Assembly: GCF_029714325.1 (NCBI RefSeq)
Contig: NZ_CP121666.1
Coordinates: forward strand, 1,860,001 to 1,924,000
Origin: Bradyrhizobium sp. CB1717
GTDB lineage: Bacteria; Pseudomonadota; Alphaproteobacteria; Rhizobiales; Xanthobacteraceae
Direction of reading: 5' to 3'
Length of the DNA stretch: 64,000 nt
In this document: positions 43,471 to 52,482 of the stretch, piece after piece
How positions within the stretch are numbered: position 1 is the first letter of the stretch
How the letters are laid out: each line of letters starts with the position of its first letter
Position numbers and translations under genes: made by a program
Notes under the pieces: generated by a model
Databases searched by the model: none
What the model was told of the DNA's origin: nothing
The model's input: only the letters and a program-made list of their open reading frames with translations

Positions 43471-44339
43471 CCCCGACGGACTATGATTATCTGCGCAAGT
43501 TCCTGAAAGAGCGCTCGGGTCTCGATCTCTCGCCCGACAAGCAATATCTGGTCGAGAGCCGGTTGCTGCCGCTCGCCCGCAAGGCGAGCCTTCCCGGCAT
43601 TCCCGATCTCGTGCTCAAGATCAGGAACGGCGACGGCCGGCTTGCGACCGACGTGGTCGAAGCCATGACCACCAACGAGACCTTCTTCTACCGCGACAAG
43701 ATTCCATTCGATCATCTGCGCGAGACGATCTTGCCCGGCCTGATCCAGGCCCGCGCCGCGCGCAAGTCGATGCGCATCTGGTCGGCGGCCTCGTCGACCG
43801 GGCAGGAGCCTTACTCGATCGCGATGTGCGTGAAGGAGATGGGGGCGGCTCTCGCCGGCTGGCGCATCGAGATCGTCGCCACCGATCTGTCGCAGGAGGT
43901 GCTGGAGAAATCCAAGGCCGGCGTCTACAGCCAGTTCGAGGTGCAGCGCGGCCTGCCGATCCAGCATCTGATGAAATACTTCACGCAAGTCGGCGAGCTC
44001 TGGCAGCTCAACGCCGACATTCGCGCCATGGTGCAGTTCCGCCAGCTCAATCTGCTGCAGGACTTCTCCCATCTCGGCACGTTCGACGTGATCTTCTGCC
44101 GCAACGTACTGATCTATTTCGACCAGGACACCAAGGCGGTGATCTTCGAGCGCATGGCGAAGGCGATGGAGGCCGACGGCACGCTGCTGCTCGGCGCTGC
44201 CGAATCCGTCGTCGGCATCACCGACGCGTTCCGCCCGATCACCGAGCGCCGTGGCCTCTATCAGCTCAACCCCGCGCGTTCCGGCCGGGCGATGGGCGGA
44301 CTGATGCCGCAGCCGCTGAAGGTCGCCGCGGCGAGGTAA
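43467..44339 (+). CDS. cheR: Chemotaxis methyltransferase CheR
   Basis: This SAM-dependent enzyme methylates receptor glutamates. It has the N-terminal helical domain ([20 protein letters not shown]) and the SAM-binding fold: [20 protein letters not shown], then [20 protein letters not shown] and [14 protein letters not shown]. Starts at GTG overlapping cheB (GTGA). No TPR extension. It ends the che cluster, which lacks receptor and cheD genes. Confidence 0.93.
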   Translation: MTPTDYDYLRKFLKERSGLDLSPDKQYLVESRLLPLARKASLPGIPDLVLKIRNGDGRLATDVVEAMTTNETFFYRDKIPFDHLRETILPGLIQARAARKSMRIWSAASSTGQEPYSIAMCVKEMGAALAGWRIEIVATDLSQEVLEKSKAGVYSQFEVQRGLPIQHLMKYFTQVGELWQLNADIRAMVQFRQLNLLQDFSHLGTFDVIFCRNVLIYFDQDTKAVIFERMAKAMEADGTLLLGAAESVVGITDAFRPITERRGLYQLNPARSGRAMGGLMPQPLKVAAAR

Positions 44340-44586
44340 AGTGGCCGAACGCCGGCAATCTGACAGAACGCCGTTGCCGCGAACGATCGGCGACGCCTGA
44401 CGCGCGACGCTGCACGCGCGTTCGAGCGCTCGCGAATTACTCGGCTACCGCGCAACAGAGCTCGCGCCGCGATGCAACATGTTTGCGGCCCTGATGAGAG
44501 TCTGAAGGTTGTGCTATGCTGCCGATGGTCCCGCCCAACCGAGCGGGATTCCATTCCATCATGAACGAATTTGAGGAGGGCATACC

Positions 44587-45057
44587 ATGCGAATGTCTTG
44601 TGCCTCGTACCTTTTATTGATTGCGCTTTCGTTGCCGGCGACCGCTCGCGCCGGTGAGCAAGTGCTCGAATTCAAGCTCGTCACCAAGCCGGTGGACGTC
44701 AAGGTCACCGAGGTCGCGAATGTCGAAGGGCAGACGGTCATGTCCGGCAAGATGTTTGGCGTCGCCATCTTCAAGGACGGCCGCATCGCCGTGAAGGATT
44801 TCGTCAACTCCAGTGATTTGCTCAAGGGCTCCGGGCCGATGTTCGGCTACAGCACCTACACCTTCGACGATGGCTCCTCGATCACGGCGCGCTACACCGG
44901 TGCGATCAAGGACGGCAAGGCGAAGGGCGAATATACGATCCTGTCCGGCACCGGGATGTACGCCAACGCGACGGGCACCGGCGGTTTCGAAAGTGCGAAG
45001 AGCGGCTTCAAGGGCGCCTTCCTGTACGACGGACGATTCATCGTCAAGACGCCCTGA
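44587..45057 (+). CDS. Secreted protein with an allene-oxide-cyclase-like barrel
   Basis: A signal peptide (SYLLLIALSLPATARAG) is followed by strand repeats: YSTYTFDDGSSITARYTG, KAKGEYTILSGTGMYANA, TGTGGFESAKSGFKG. The YTF-GS-I and GTG-YA-ATGTG pattern recalls the AOC/dirigent barrel family seen in secreted bacterial proteins of unknown role. 156 residues. It is followed by a strong hairpin shared with the convergent gene. Confidence 0.65.
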   Translation: MRMSCASYLLLIALSLPATARAGEQVLEFKLVTKPVDVKVTEVANVEGQTVMSGKMFGVAIFKDGRIAVKDFVNSSDLLKGSGPMFGYSTYTFDDGSSITARYTGAIKDGKAKGEYTILSGTGMYANATGTGGFESAKSGFKGAFLYDGRFIVKTP

Positions 45058-45074
45058 TCCGACGCGATAACCTT

Positions 45075-45112
45075 CGCGCTCGCGCGCCCTCATCGACGGG
45101 GGCGCGAGCGCG
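45075..45112. terminator. Bidirectional hairpin between convergent genes
   Basis: CGCGCTCGCGC (45075-45085) pairs with GCGCGAGCGCG (45102-45112) over 11 bp, extended by 3 more pairs after one mismatch. It lies 18 bases after the stop of the upstream gene and 3 bases before the stop of the convergent gene. No clear T-run, so Rho-independent strength is uncertain. Confidence 0.5.
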
Positions 45113-45114
45113 TC

Positions 45115-46275
45115 TCACAAAATCGCATGCGGTAGAAACCGCGAGCTGTTGCCCGTGATCGGGCTTTCGTCCTCGCGGATCGACAAGCCGCACGGCTCAT
45201 GGTCCACCAGCCAGCTTCCGATCACCGGATAGAAGCCTGAAAAATTCGGCAGCGGTGCCAACGCCTGCCGTATGAAACCTTCAGCGCCATAGGGGCCCGC
45301 CTGCTCGTCGAGCGGCGTGCCGCCCGACACCAGCGTGACATTGGCGCCTTCGCGCGACAGCAATGGTTTGCGCACATAGGAACTGCCGAGCTCGGCAGCG
45401 CGTGGATCATCCTCGAAGAAGGCCGGCAGCAGGTTGGGGTGGTTCGGAAACATCTCCCAGAGCAGCGGCAGAATGCCCTTGTTGGAGAGCACCGCCTTCC
45501 ATGGCGGCTCGATCCAGCGCGTCGCGGCGTCCTCGAGCTTTGCGCCGAAGGCGTCCTGGAACATCCATTCCCAGGGATAGAGCTTGAAGGCGAGCGCGAT
45601 GTCGGCATCGTCGAGACCGACGAAGCCGCCGGGCTCCTCGCGCCAGCCGACCTGCCCGATGTCGAGCAGCGTGGTCGAGAGTCCGGCCTGGCGCGCGGTG
45701 TCTTCGAGATAGGCGAGCGTGCCGGCGTCCTCGTCATTGTCAGTGGCGCCGGTGAGATGCAGATGGCGGCCGGCGGCGATCGTCTTCCATGCCGCGATCA
45801 GGCGCTCGTGGATCGAGTTGAACTGATCGGCGCGCGAGGGAATGATGCGGCGCTCGATTGCCTGTTCGAGCCAGGTCCATTGGAACACGGCCGCCTCGAA
45901 GATCGAGGTCGGCGTATCCGCGTTGTATTCGAGCAGCTTTGCCGGCCCCTTGCCGTCGAACTTCAGGTCGAGCCGGCCGTAAAGGCTGCGGTCGTCGCGC
46001 TTCCAGCTCGCGGCGATGAAATCCCAGAACGCTTCCGGAATCTTCAGGCGCCGCAGATGACGCTCGTCGCCGATCACGCGGCCGGCAAGCTCCAGGCACA
46101 TTGCGTCGATCTCGCCGGTCGGCGTCTCGATACAGCGCTCGATCTCGTCGAGCGTGAAACCGTAATAGGCGCGCTCGTCCCAATAGCGGTCGCCGCCGAT
46201 GGTGTGGAAGACGAAGCCGCATTGCGCTGCGGTCTCTCGCCAGTCGTCGCGCTCCAGACAGATGATGCGCTGCAT
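45115..46275 (-). CDS. Glutathionylspermidine-synthase-like ATP-grasp ligase
   Basis: This 386-residue protein belongs to the YgiC/YjfC (GSP-synth) family. Signatures include the N-terminal YWDERAYYGFTLDEIE, the RLDLKFDGKGPAKLLEYNAD strand, TPTSIFEAAVFQWTW, PWEWMFQDAFG, and SNKGILPLLWEMFPNHPNL. In E. coli such proteins resemble the synthetase half of glutathionylspermidine synthetase without the amidase. It is 3 bases from the DUF1190-type gene and near a DUF350 gene: a three-gene module seen in many proteobacteria. Confidence 0.85.
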   Translation of the reverse strand: MQRIICLERDDWRETAAQCGFVFHTIGGDRYWDERAYYGFTLDEIERCIETPTGEIDAMCLELAGRVIGDERHLRRLKIPEAFWDFIAASWKRDDRSLYGRLDLKFDGKGPAKLLEYNADTPTSIFEAAVFQWTWLEQAIERRIIPSRADQFNSIHERLIAAWKTIAAGRHLHLTGATDNDEDAGTLAYLEDTARQAGLSTTLLDIGQVGWREEPGGFVGLDDADIALAFKLYPWEWMFQDAFGAKLEDAATRWIEPPWKAVLSNKGILPLLWEMFPNHPNLLPAFFEDDPRAAELGSSYVRKPLLSREGANVTLVSGGTPLDEQAGPYGAEGFIRQALAPLPNFSGFYPVIGSWLVDHEPCGLSIREDESPITGNSSRFLPHAIL

Positions 46276-46278
46276 GGG

Positions 46279-46686
46279 TCAGCCGCCGCCCGAGAAGCCG
46301 TGCCCGAACGAGCCGAAGCCGCCGCGGCTCACGCTGCTGTGGCCGGAGTCGGATGACGTGCTCGACGAGGAATGGCTCGAGGAATCGCTGCTGAAGAAGC
46401 TCGATCGCGACGATGAGCCCGAGCCGCCGCTGCCGCCCGAGGAGCTGCTCCTGCTGGTGCACGCGGTGCTCGTCTGCACCGCTGGATCCGTCCCGGGAGG
46501 AGGGGGGTCGCAGCTCTGCCGCGGCATCAGCGTGTAGGCGGTGGTGCCGACCGCGATCGTGCCCATCACCAGCAGCGCCACATGTCCGGAGCGCTTCACC
46601 GGCTGCTCCCTCGGCGGCAGCGGCAGGTCCGCCGGCAGGCGCGGCCGGCGCCTGCTAAACTCCTGGCTGGGGGGCTTGTTGGCCAT
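46279..46686 (-). CDS. Ser-rich DUF1190 (YgiB-like) membrane-linked protein
   Basis: This 135-residue protein has a basic Pro-rich start, a membrane helix (HVALLVMGTIAVGTTAYTL, residues 35-53), a Cys (SCDPPPPG) and then a Ser/Gly-rich tail (RSSSSGGSGGSGSSSRSSFF, ending GHGFSGGG). This layout matches the YgiB/DUF1190 family that accompanies YgiC-like genes. It directly precedes the glutathionylspermidine-synthase-like gene, so the two are likely one unit. Confidence 0.75.
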   Translation of the reverse strand: MANKPPSQEFSRRRPRLPADLPLPPREQPVKRSGHVALLVMGTIAVGTTAYTLMPRQSCDPPPPGTDPAVQTSTACTSRSSSSGGSGGSGSSSRSSFFSSDSSSHSSSSTSSDSGHSSVSRGGFGSFGHGFSGGG

Positions 46687-46703
46687 ATCACTTCGCTACC
46701 ATG

Positions 46704-47107
46704 TCAGTAGATCATGCAGGCGGCGTTCAGCAGGCCCGCGGCGAGCGACGACAGCCCGAGCCAGATGGCGGCGCAAGCTCGCCGGCGGCGATCCGCGCCG
46801 ACAGGTTCGGCACCGGCACCTTGACGAGGAAGAACACGATGATTTGCACGATCAGCGCGATTGTTGCCCAGATCAGGCAGTCCAGCACATTGGCCGAATG
46901 CGCGATGGCGCTGACCAGCGGCGCCACGAAGCCGAGCAGGCTGAGGCCGAGCGCGATCGCGGCGGCCGGCTCGTTGTCGCGGATCAGCTGGAACTCGTTG
47001 TAGGGAGTGATGCGGGTATAGACGAACAGATACGCCACGATCGCAATCAGCCCGGTGCAGAAATAGACCAGGAAGGCGAGCAGGCCGGCGAGTGATTGCA
47101 GGATCAT
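46704..47107 (-). pseudogene. DUF350 membrane protein with an apparent frameshift
   Basis: From the ATG at 47107 (MILQSLAGLLAFLVYFCTGL) the frame has three hydrophobic spans and the VPNLSARIAAGEL motif, then ends in nonsense (APPSGSGCRRSPRAC). In the next frame the expected fourth helix continues: AAIWLGLSSLAAGLLNAACM to a TGA at 46704-46706. Adding one base near 46778-46786 restores a full DUF350 protein of about 134 residues. The gene is either truncated or the sequence has an indel. It is the first gene of the DUF350-DUF1190-YgiC module. Confidence 0.7.
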
Positions 47108-47257
47108 CGTTCCCCCATCGTGCAGCGACCATTCGTCGGCGAGAGGAGGATAGCGGTTCAAACGTTAACAGAGGGCAGGTCTATGGCGGCAATGTCTCTG
47201 TGGCCATCTCGAAGGACGAGGCGCGCGCCCAAGTCGCGAGAGGGAGAAGACACCCCT

Positions 47258-47287
47258 AAAAACAAAACCCCGCCATTTGCGGCGGGG
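47258..47287 (-). terminator. Intrinsic terminator of ctrA
   Basis: On the minus strand CCCCGCC and GGCGGGG (47281-47287 / 47268-47274) form a 7-bp stem with a 6-base loop, followed by TTTTGTTTTT. It lies about 50 bases past the ctrA stop. Confidence 0.85.
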
Positions 47288-47337
47288 TCCAGGCTGGGAG
47301 GAGCAAGCCCCCGGGGGCTTGCGACGTAAACCCAGGA

Positions 47338-48039
<702 letters not shown>

Positions 48040-48118
48040 GCCAGTTCCCCATAGTCGCCGCTCCTGGGCGTCAGGTCGGCCGCATTCGCGGCACTCAACA
48101 AAACGCCTTTGAACAACT

Positions 48119-48310
48119 GATTCGGATCCTGACAACAGATGGTTAACAAACTCTGATTCTGGAACGCAAGTCCCCCCGGTGCAATTTTTGTCGAATCGCC
48201 CTAAGGTCTTGCGCTGGAAGCAGCTTTCGTTACCCCGATCTGTTCAAGCTCCACTTTAAGAGACGGGCCTAACCGACTCCCGCGACTCAGCCTTCTTCTG
48301 AAGGGGAGTC
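48119..48310. promoter_or_regulatory. Cluster of six GANTC (CcrM) sites upstream of ctrA
   Basis: GANTC occurs at 48119, 48155, 48193, 48275, 48284 and 48306. Chance would give under one in this 192-bp span. CcrM methylates this sequence and methylation state controls ctrA transcription in Caulobacter. The last two sites sit at the two feet of a hairpin (48284-48310, CCTTC/GAAGG inner stem), which could affect methylation or protein binding. Confidence 0.75.
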
Positions 48311-48440
48311 ACGCTCAGTCACAAAGACAGTGACGCAATGATTAATGATGCGGGTAAACACGGAGTTAAGCGCCGTTCAGAAATATGGCGAAACTTAAGA
48401 GTTTCACCGTGAAGGCCCGGAGCACGACGGCGATCACCTC

Positions 48441-48513
48441 ATGAAAGCCCTCTTATGAAGGCGCGCCCCTTATGAAGGCTCTTGCATGAAGGCCCTTGTA
48501 TGAAGGCTCTTGC
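48441..48513 (+). repeat. Five tandem ATG-GAAGG units ending at the fliI start
   Basis: Units start at 48441, 48455, 48472, 48486 and 48500 (spacing 14, 17, 14, 14). The consensus is ATGAAGGCYCTTGY. Units 1-4 each give a 5-6 codon ORF (MKALL, MKARPL, MKALA, MKALV) whose TGA overlaps the next ATG as ATGA. GAAGG in units 2-4 (GAAAG in unit 1) lies 6-10 bases before the next ATG, so it can serve as its ribosome site. The fifth ATG is the fliI start. Confidence 0.9.
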
Positions 48514-49825
48514 CGAACAGATCGGCGACATCGACGGCGTCAACATCTATGGCCGTGTGGTCGGCGTGCGCGGCCTGATGGTCGAGGTGGCAGGTCCCAT
48601 CCATGCGATGTCGGTCGGTGCGCGGCTCGTGATCGAGACCGGCGCCAACCGTTCCATCCCCTGCGAGGTGATCGGGTTCTCCGGCAACAACGCCGTGGTG
48701 ATGCCGTTCGCCGGGCTCGATGGCGTGCGCCGCGGCTGCAAGGCGGTCATCGCCAATGCGGCCAACCAGGTGCGGCCCTCGTCGGCTTGGCTCGGCCGCG
48801 TGGTCAATGCGCTGGGCGAGCCGATCGACGGCAAGGGGCCGCTGCCGCAGGGCTCCTCGCCGATGCCGTTCCGCAATACGCCGCCGCCGGCGCATTCCAG
48901 GAAGCGCGTCGGCGCGCCGCTTGATCTCGGCGTGCGCGCGATGAACACCTTCCTCACCTGCTGCCGCGGCCAGCGCATGGGCATCTTCGCAGGCTCCGGC
49001 GTTGGCAAATCGGTACTGCTGTCGATGCTCGCGCGCAACGTCGATGCCGCCGTCAGCGTCATCGGGCTTATCGGCGAACGCGGCCGCGAGGTGCAGGAGT
49101 TCCTGCAGGATGATCTCGGCGAGGAGGGCCTCGCACGCTCCGTCGTCGTGGTCGCAACCTCCGACGAGCCGGCGCTGATGCGCCGCCAGGCGGCGTATCT
49201 GACGCTCGCGGTCGCCGAGTATTTTCGCGACGAGGACCAGGACGTGCTCTGCCTCATGGACTCGGTGACGCGCTTTGCCATGGCCCAGCGCGAGATCGGC
49301 CTGTCCGCCGGCGAGCCGCCGACCGCCAAGGGCTATACGCCGACCGTGTTCACCGAGCTGCCCAAGCTCCTGGAGCGGGCGGGGCCGGGCCTTGGCGAAG
49401 GCGCCATCACCGCCATCTTCACCGTGCTGGTCGACGGCGACGATCACAATGAGCCGATCGCGGACGCCGTCCGCGGCATCCTCGACGGCCACATCGTGAT
49501 GCAGCGCTCGATCGCCGAGCGTGGCCGCTACCCCGCCATCAACATCCTCAAATCCGTCTCCCGCACCATGCCGAAATCGGCCGATCCGCAGTTCTGGCCG
49601 ACCATCCAGAAGGCGCGGGCGGTGATGGCGACCTATGCCGACATGGAGGAGTTGATCCGGCTGGGCGCCTACCGGGCGGGGTCCAGCCCGGAGGTCGACG
49701 AGGCGATCCGGCTGCACGAGCCGCTGGAAGCGTTCCTGCGGCAGCGCAAGGACGAAAATGCCTCACTGGCGGACGGCTATCGGCAGTTGGCGCAAATCCT
49801 CGGCAATTTGGAAACGGAACGCTAA
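48500..49825 (+). CDS. fliI: Flagellar export ATPase FliI
   Basis: FliI drives flagellar protein export. The start at 48500 ([18 protein letters not shown]) is the last of five in-line ATGs; an earlier frame begins with TTG at 48482. Walker A is GSGVGKS, the Walker B region is [20 protein letters not shown], and ERGREVQEF is the F-type signature. 441 residues is normal. It is followed by fliJ. The start region is reached through chained mini-ORFs, so translation may be coupled or attenuated. Confidence 0.95.
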   Translation: MKALAEQIGDIDGVNIYGRVVGVRGLMVEVAGPIHAMSVGARLVIETGANRSIPCEVIGFSGNNAVVMPFAGLDGVRRGCKAVIANAANQVRPSSAWLGRVVNALGEPIDGKGPLPQGSSPMPFRNTPPPAHSRKRVGAPLDLGVRAMNTFLTCCRGQRMGIFAGSGVGKSVLLSMLARNVDAAVSVIGLIGERGREVQEFLQDDLGEEGLARSVVVVATSDEPALMRRQAAYLTLAVAEYFRDEDQDVLCLMDSVTRFAMAQREIGLSAGEPPTAKGYTPTVFTELPKLLERAGPGLGEGAITAIFTVLVDGDDHNEPIADAVRGILDGHIVMQRSIAERGRYPAINILKSVSRTMPKSADPQFWPTIQKARAVMATYADMEELIRLGAYRAGSSPEVDEAIRLHEPLEAFLRQRKDENASLADGYRQLAQILGNLETER

Positions 49826-49958
49826 CTTTGTCAGTTCATCATCCGATCCCACAGAGTAGCAGAGCCGGTCTTGGCCCTAATCGGGCCTGTGGGGAGACCG
49901 GTGCCGTCCCAATGTGTGTATGTCGTGCAGCTAGGGGACTTCTGGGGAGTACGAGTCG

Positions 49959-50378
49959 ATGAAGTCACGTGATACCCTCATCCGCCTGAAGAAGTTTCAG
50001 GTCGACGAGAAGCGCCGCCGGGTCACCCAGATCGAGACCATGATCGCCGATTTCCAGCGGATGTCGGTCGATCTCGAACGCGAGATCCAGACCGAGCAGG
50101 ACCGTGCCGGGATCAACGATCCCTCGCACTTCGCCTATCCGACCTACGCCAAAGCCGCGATCCAGCGCCGCGAGAACCTGACCCGCTCGGCCGACGAGCT
50201 CAAGGGCCAGCTCGACGAGGCCAAGGCCGCTTTGGCCGAGGCCTTCGAGGAGCTGAAGAAGGTCGAGCTCCTCGACGAGCGCGACCAGGCCCGCGAACGC
50301 GCCGAGGAGAACGCCCGCGAGCAGGCCGACCTCGACAGCATCGGCCTGATGCGCGCCCGCATCGGCGCGGTTGCCTGA
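49959..50378 (+). CDS. fliJ: Flagellar export chaperone FliJ
   Basis: This 139-residue coiled-coil protein (RLKKFQVDEKRRRVTQIETM and on) is the FliI/FlhA-binding chaperone of the export apparatus. It is helical throughout, has a YAKAAIQRRENL segment, and lies 133 bases after fliI in the same direction. A strong terminator follows at 50412. Confidence 0.85.
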   Translation: MKSRDTLIRLKKFQVDEKRRRVTQIETMIADFQRMSVDLEREIQTEQDRAGINDPSHFAYPTYAKAAIQRRENLTRSADELKGQLDEAKAALAEAFEELKKVELLDERDQARERAEENAREQADLDSIGLMRARIGAVA

Positions 50379-50411
50379 CGCGGTAGTCGCCCGAACCGTC
50401 GAGAATTTAGG

Positions 50412-50440
50412 AAACCCGGACCCGCAAGGTCCGGGTTTTC
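50412..50440 (+). terminator. Intrinsic terminator after fliJ
   Basis: AAACCCGGACC (50412-50422) pairs with GGTCCGGGTTT (50428-50438) around a 5-base loop, ending in TTTT. It lies 34 bases after the fliJ stop. Confidence 0.9.
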
Positions 50441-50557
50441 GTATGGGCTGTCCACAGCGCGGCGCCACGCCCCTTGGTGGTCGGCTTTGCCGCGCGCTAT
50501 GGTAGCGAAGTGCCGGGGCCTGCGCGGAACGCGACGGCCCACGTGTTGGGGGGCTGA

Positions 50558-51103
50558 ATGCTGACGCCAGCAGAGCTGGTCGGGCTGATCGAGGCGGTCG
50601 CCAGGGGCGATCAGGCCGCGTTCGAGCGCCTCTACGTCGCTACGCGCGCGAAACTCTATGGCGTCGTGCTCCGTATCTTGCGTCGGCAGGATCTCGCAGA
50701 GGAGGTCATTCAGGAGGCCTACGTCAAGATCTGGAACAGTGCCGGCCAGTTCAATCCGGCGCTCTCGTCGCCGATCACGTGGATGGCGTCGATCGCGCGC
50801 AACCGTGCGATCGACATCGTGCGCAAGAAGTCGGAAGCCTCCATCGAGGAAGAGCCTCAGGCGATGGAGGTTGCGGCCGACAGTCCCGATCCGCTGGCGC
50901 GCCGGGAGATGACCGAGGAGCTGAAGCGGCTCCTGGAATGCATCGGCCGGCTCGAGCCGGACCGCCAGAAGCTCGTGCTGCTCGCCTATTACAACGGCTG
51001 GAGCCGCGAGCAATTGGCGGAGAAATTTGTCGCGCCCGTCAACACGGTGAAGACGTGGCTGCGGCGCAGCATGCTGGATATCCGGGAGTGCCTCGGATTG
51101 TGA
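50558..51103 (+). CDS. ECF sigma factor (SigK/RpoE-like)
   Basis: It has 181 residues with sigma-70 regions 2 (FERLYVATRAKLYGVVLRIL, DLAEEVIQEAYVKIWN, ITWMASIARNRAIDIVRKK) and 4 (LVLLAYYNGWSREQLAEKF, VNTVKTWLRRSMLDIRECL). No region 1.1 or 3. The gene for a RskA-type anti-sigma factor follows 37 bases later, so the two form a stress-response switch. In SigK-type groups the partner is membrane-anchored and released by proteolysis. Confidence 0.9.
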   Translation: MLTPAELVGLIEAVARGDQAAFERLYVATRAKLYGVVLRILRRQDLAEEVIQEAYVKIWNSAGQFNPALSSPITWMASIARNRAIDIVRKKSEASIEEEPQAMEVAADSPDPLARREMTEELKRLLECIGRLEPDRQKLVLLAYYNGWSREQLAEKFVAPVNTVKTWLRRSMLDIRECLGL

Positions 51104-51140
51104 TGGCTCGGACGACGAGGAAGGTTCTGGACTGCAATTG

Positions 51141-52199
51141 ATGGCCTACACGGAGGACCATATCGCGCTCGCCGCGGAATATGCGCTCGGCACCCTCGAC
51201 GCCGACGAGCGCGCGCAGGTCCAGACCATGATGGCGGTGGACAAGGCGTTCGCCGAAATCGTGCAGGCCTGGTCCTATCGGCTCGGCGTCCTCAACCAGA
51301 TGGTCGGCACGATCGAGCCGCGTCCGATCGTGTGGGAGAACATCAGGGCCGAGCTCGCGCGGACGGGCTTTGCACAGGAGCAGCCCGCGCAGGCTGAAGC
51401 CACGCCGCCTCCCGCGCCTGCGCCGGAACCTTCCCCGTTTGACGCTGTGTTGCCGCCGTCTTTGGACAGCGCGCCGCCGGCCGAGCCGCAGCCTGCCGCA
51501 GCGGAGCCGCCGGAAGCGGCGCGGCCGGCTTCCGATACGCTGTCCGATGTCACGCCGATCTTCATGCCGCAGGTCCATGCGCCGGATCCGGGCGTGGTGC
51601 ATGAGCCGCGGGCGCCGATCGCGGACAACAGCAATGTGATCCGGCTCGAAGGCCGCGTGAAGCGCTGGCGCAGCATCGCATCCGTCCTCAGTGCGCTCGC
51701 GGCCGCGCTGCTGGTGACGCTGTCGCTCCAGATCTTCCAGCCCGACGCGCTGCCCGGCGCGTTGCGCCCCGCACCGCGCATCCAGACCGTCGAGGTCAAG
51801 GCACCGGCACCGCTCGCCGCGTCCGCGCAATATGTCGCGCTGCTGCAGGGCCAGGGCGGCGGCCCGGCCTTCATCCTCACCATCGACGGCGCGACGCGGA
51901 ATTTCACCGTGCGCAAGGTCGGCGCCACACCGGAGCCCGGCAAGAGTTTCGAGCTCTGGCTGATCTCCGACAAGCTGCCGCGTCCGCGCTCGCTCGGCGT
52001 GATCGGCCAAGGCGAGTTCACCGCGCGTCCGCTGCTCGCCGGCTACGATGCCGATCTCGTCAACGGCGCGACCTATGCCGTCACCGTCGAGCAGGCCGGC
52101 GGCTCGCCCAGCGGCCAGCCGACCTCCGCGCCGGTGTTTTCCGGCAAGCTGATCGAGACCGTGCCGCCGGCCCAGCCGCAGGTGCCTGCGAAGAAGTAG
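51141..52199 (+). CDS. RskA-type anti-sigma factor
   Basis: The N-terminal domain (YTEDHIALAAEYALGTLDAD) binds the sigma factor. A long Pro/Ala-rich region (residues 85-170) follows, then a membrane helix near 180-195 (SALAAALLVTLSLQIF), and a periplasmic RskA domain (FILTIDGATRNFTVRKVG, GKSFELWLISDKLPRPRSLG). This fits the anti-sigma partner of the upstream ECF gene. The N-terminal His and adjacent residues are like zinc-associated anti-sigma types, but no full HxxxCxxC is seen. 352 residues. Confidence 0.85.
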   Translation: MAYTEDHIALAAEYALGTLDADERAQVQTMMAVDKAFAEIVQAWSYRLGVLNQMVGTIEPRPIVWENIRAELARTGFAQEQPAQAEATPPPAPAPEPSPFDAVLPPSLDSAPPAEPQPAAAEPPEAARPASDTLSDVTPIFMPQVHAPDPGVVHEPRAPIADNSNVIRLEGRVKRWRSIASVLSALAAALLVTLSLQIFQPDALPGALRPAPRIQTVEVKAPAPLAASAQYVALLQGQGGGPAFILTIDGATRNFTVRKVGATPEPGKSFELWLISDKLPRPRSLGVIGQGEFTARPLLAGYDADLVNGATYAVTVEQAGGSPSGQPTSAPVFSGKLIETVPPAQPQVPAKK

Positions 52200-52230
52200 T
52201 GGCTTAATCGACGGTCCGGGCGAGCCCGTC

Positions 52231-52316
52231 GTAGCCCGGATGGAGCGGAAGCGAAATCCGGGGCCTCGCGACGCGGAAAGACCGTCCCGGATTTCGCTGC
52301 GCTCCATCCGGGCTAC
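52231..52316. repeat. Palindromic repeat element (GTAGCCCGGATGGAGC family)
   Basis: GTAGCCCGGATGGAGC and GCTCCATCCGGGCTAC are perfect inverted arms separated by about 54 bases, with further pairing inside (AAATCCGGG / CCCGGATTT). It lies after the anti-sigma gene. This family is frequent in bradyrhizobial intergenic DNA, and may act as a transcription barrier or nucleoid site. Confidence 0.75.
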
Positions 52317-52482
52317 GAGAGCGCGCCCCCAATTGTCGCCCCCGTCCATCCCGACGTCGCATTTCGACAAGCCCGGCCAAATCCCGTCCCGGTTTGAACC
52401 TCCCCGCAATTCGCCGCGTCAAATCCCCGGAATTTGCAGTCGGCGCGGCCGATCATTGTGCCGAAGAGGGGCGAGACATCAG

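Noticed and set aside
48320..48440. CtrA-binding boxes (TTAA-N7-TTAA) ahead of fliI/ctrA
   Set aside because: TTAA pieces exist (for example near 48343 and 48391) but none with the right spacing of seven bases; the matches are no better than chance.
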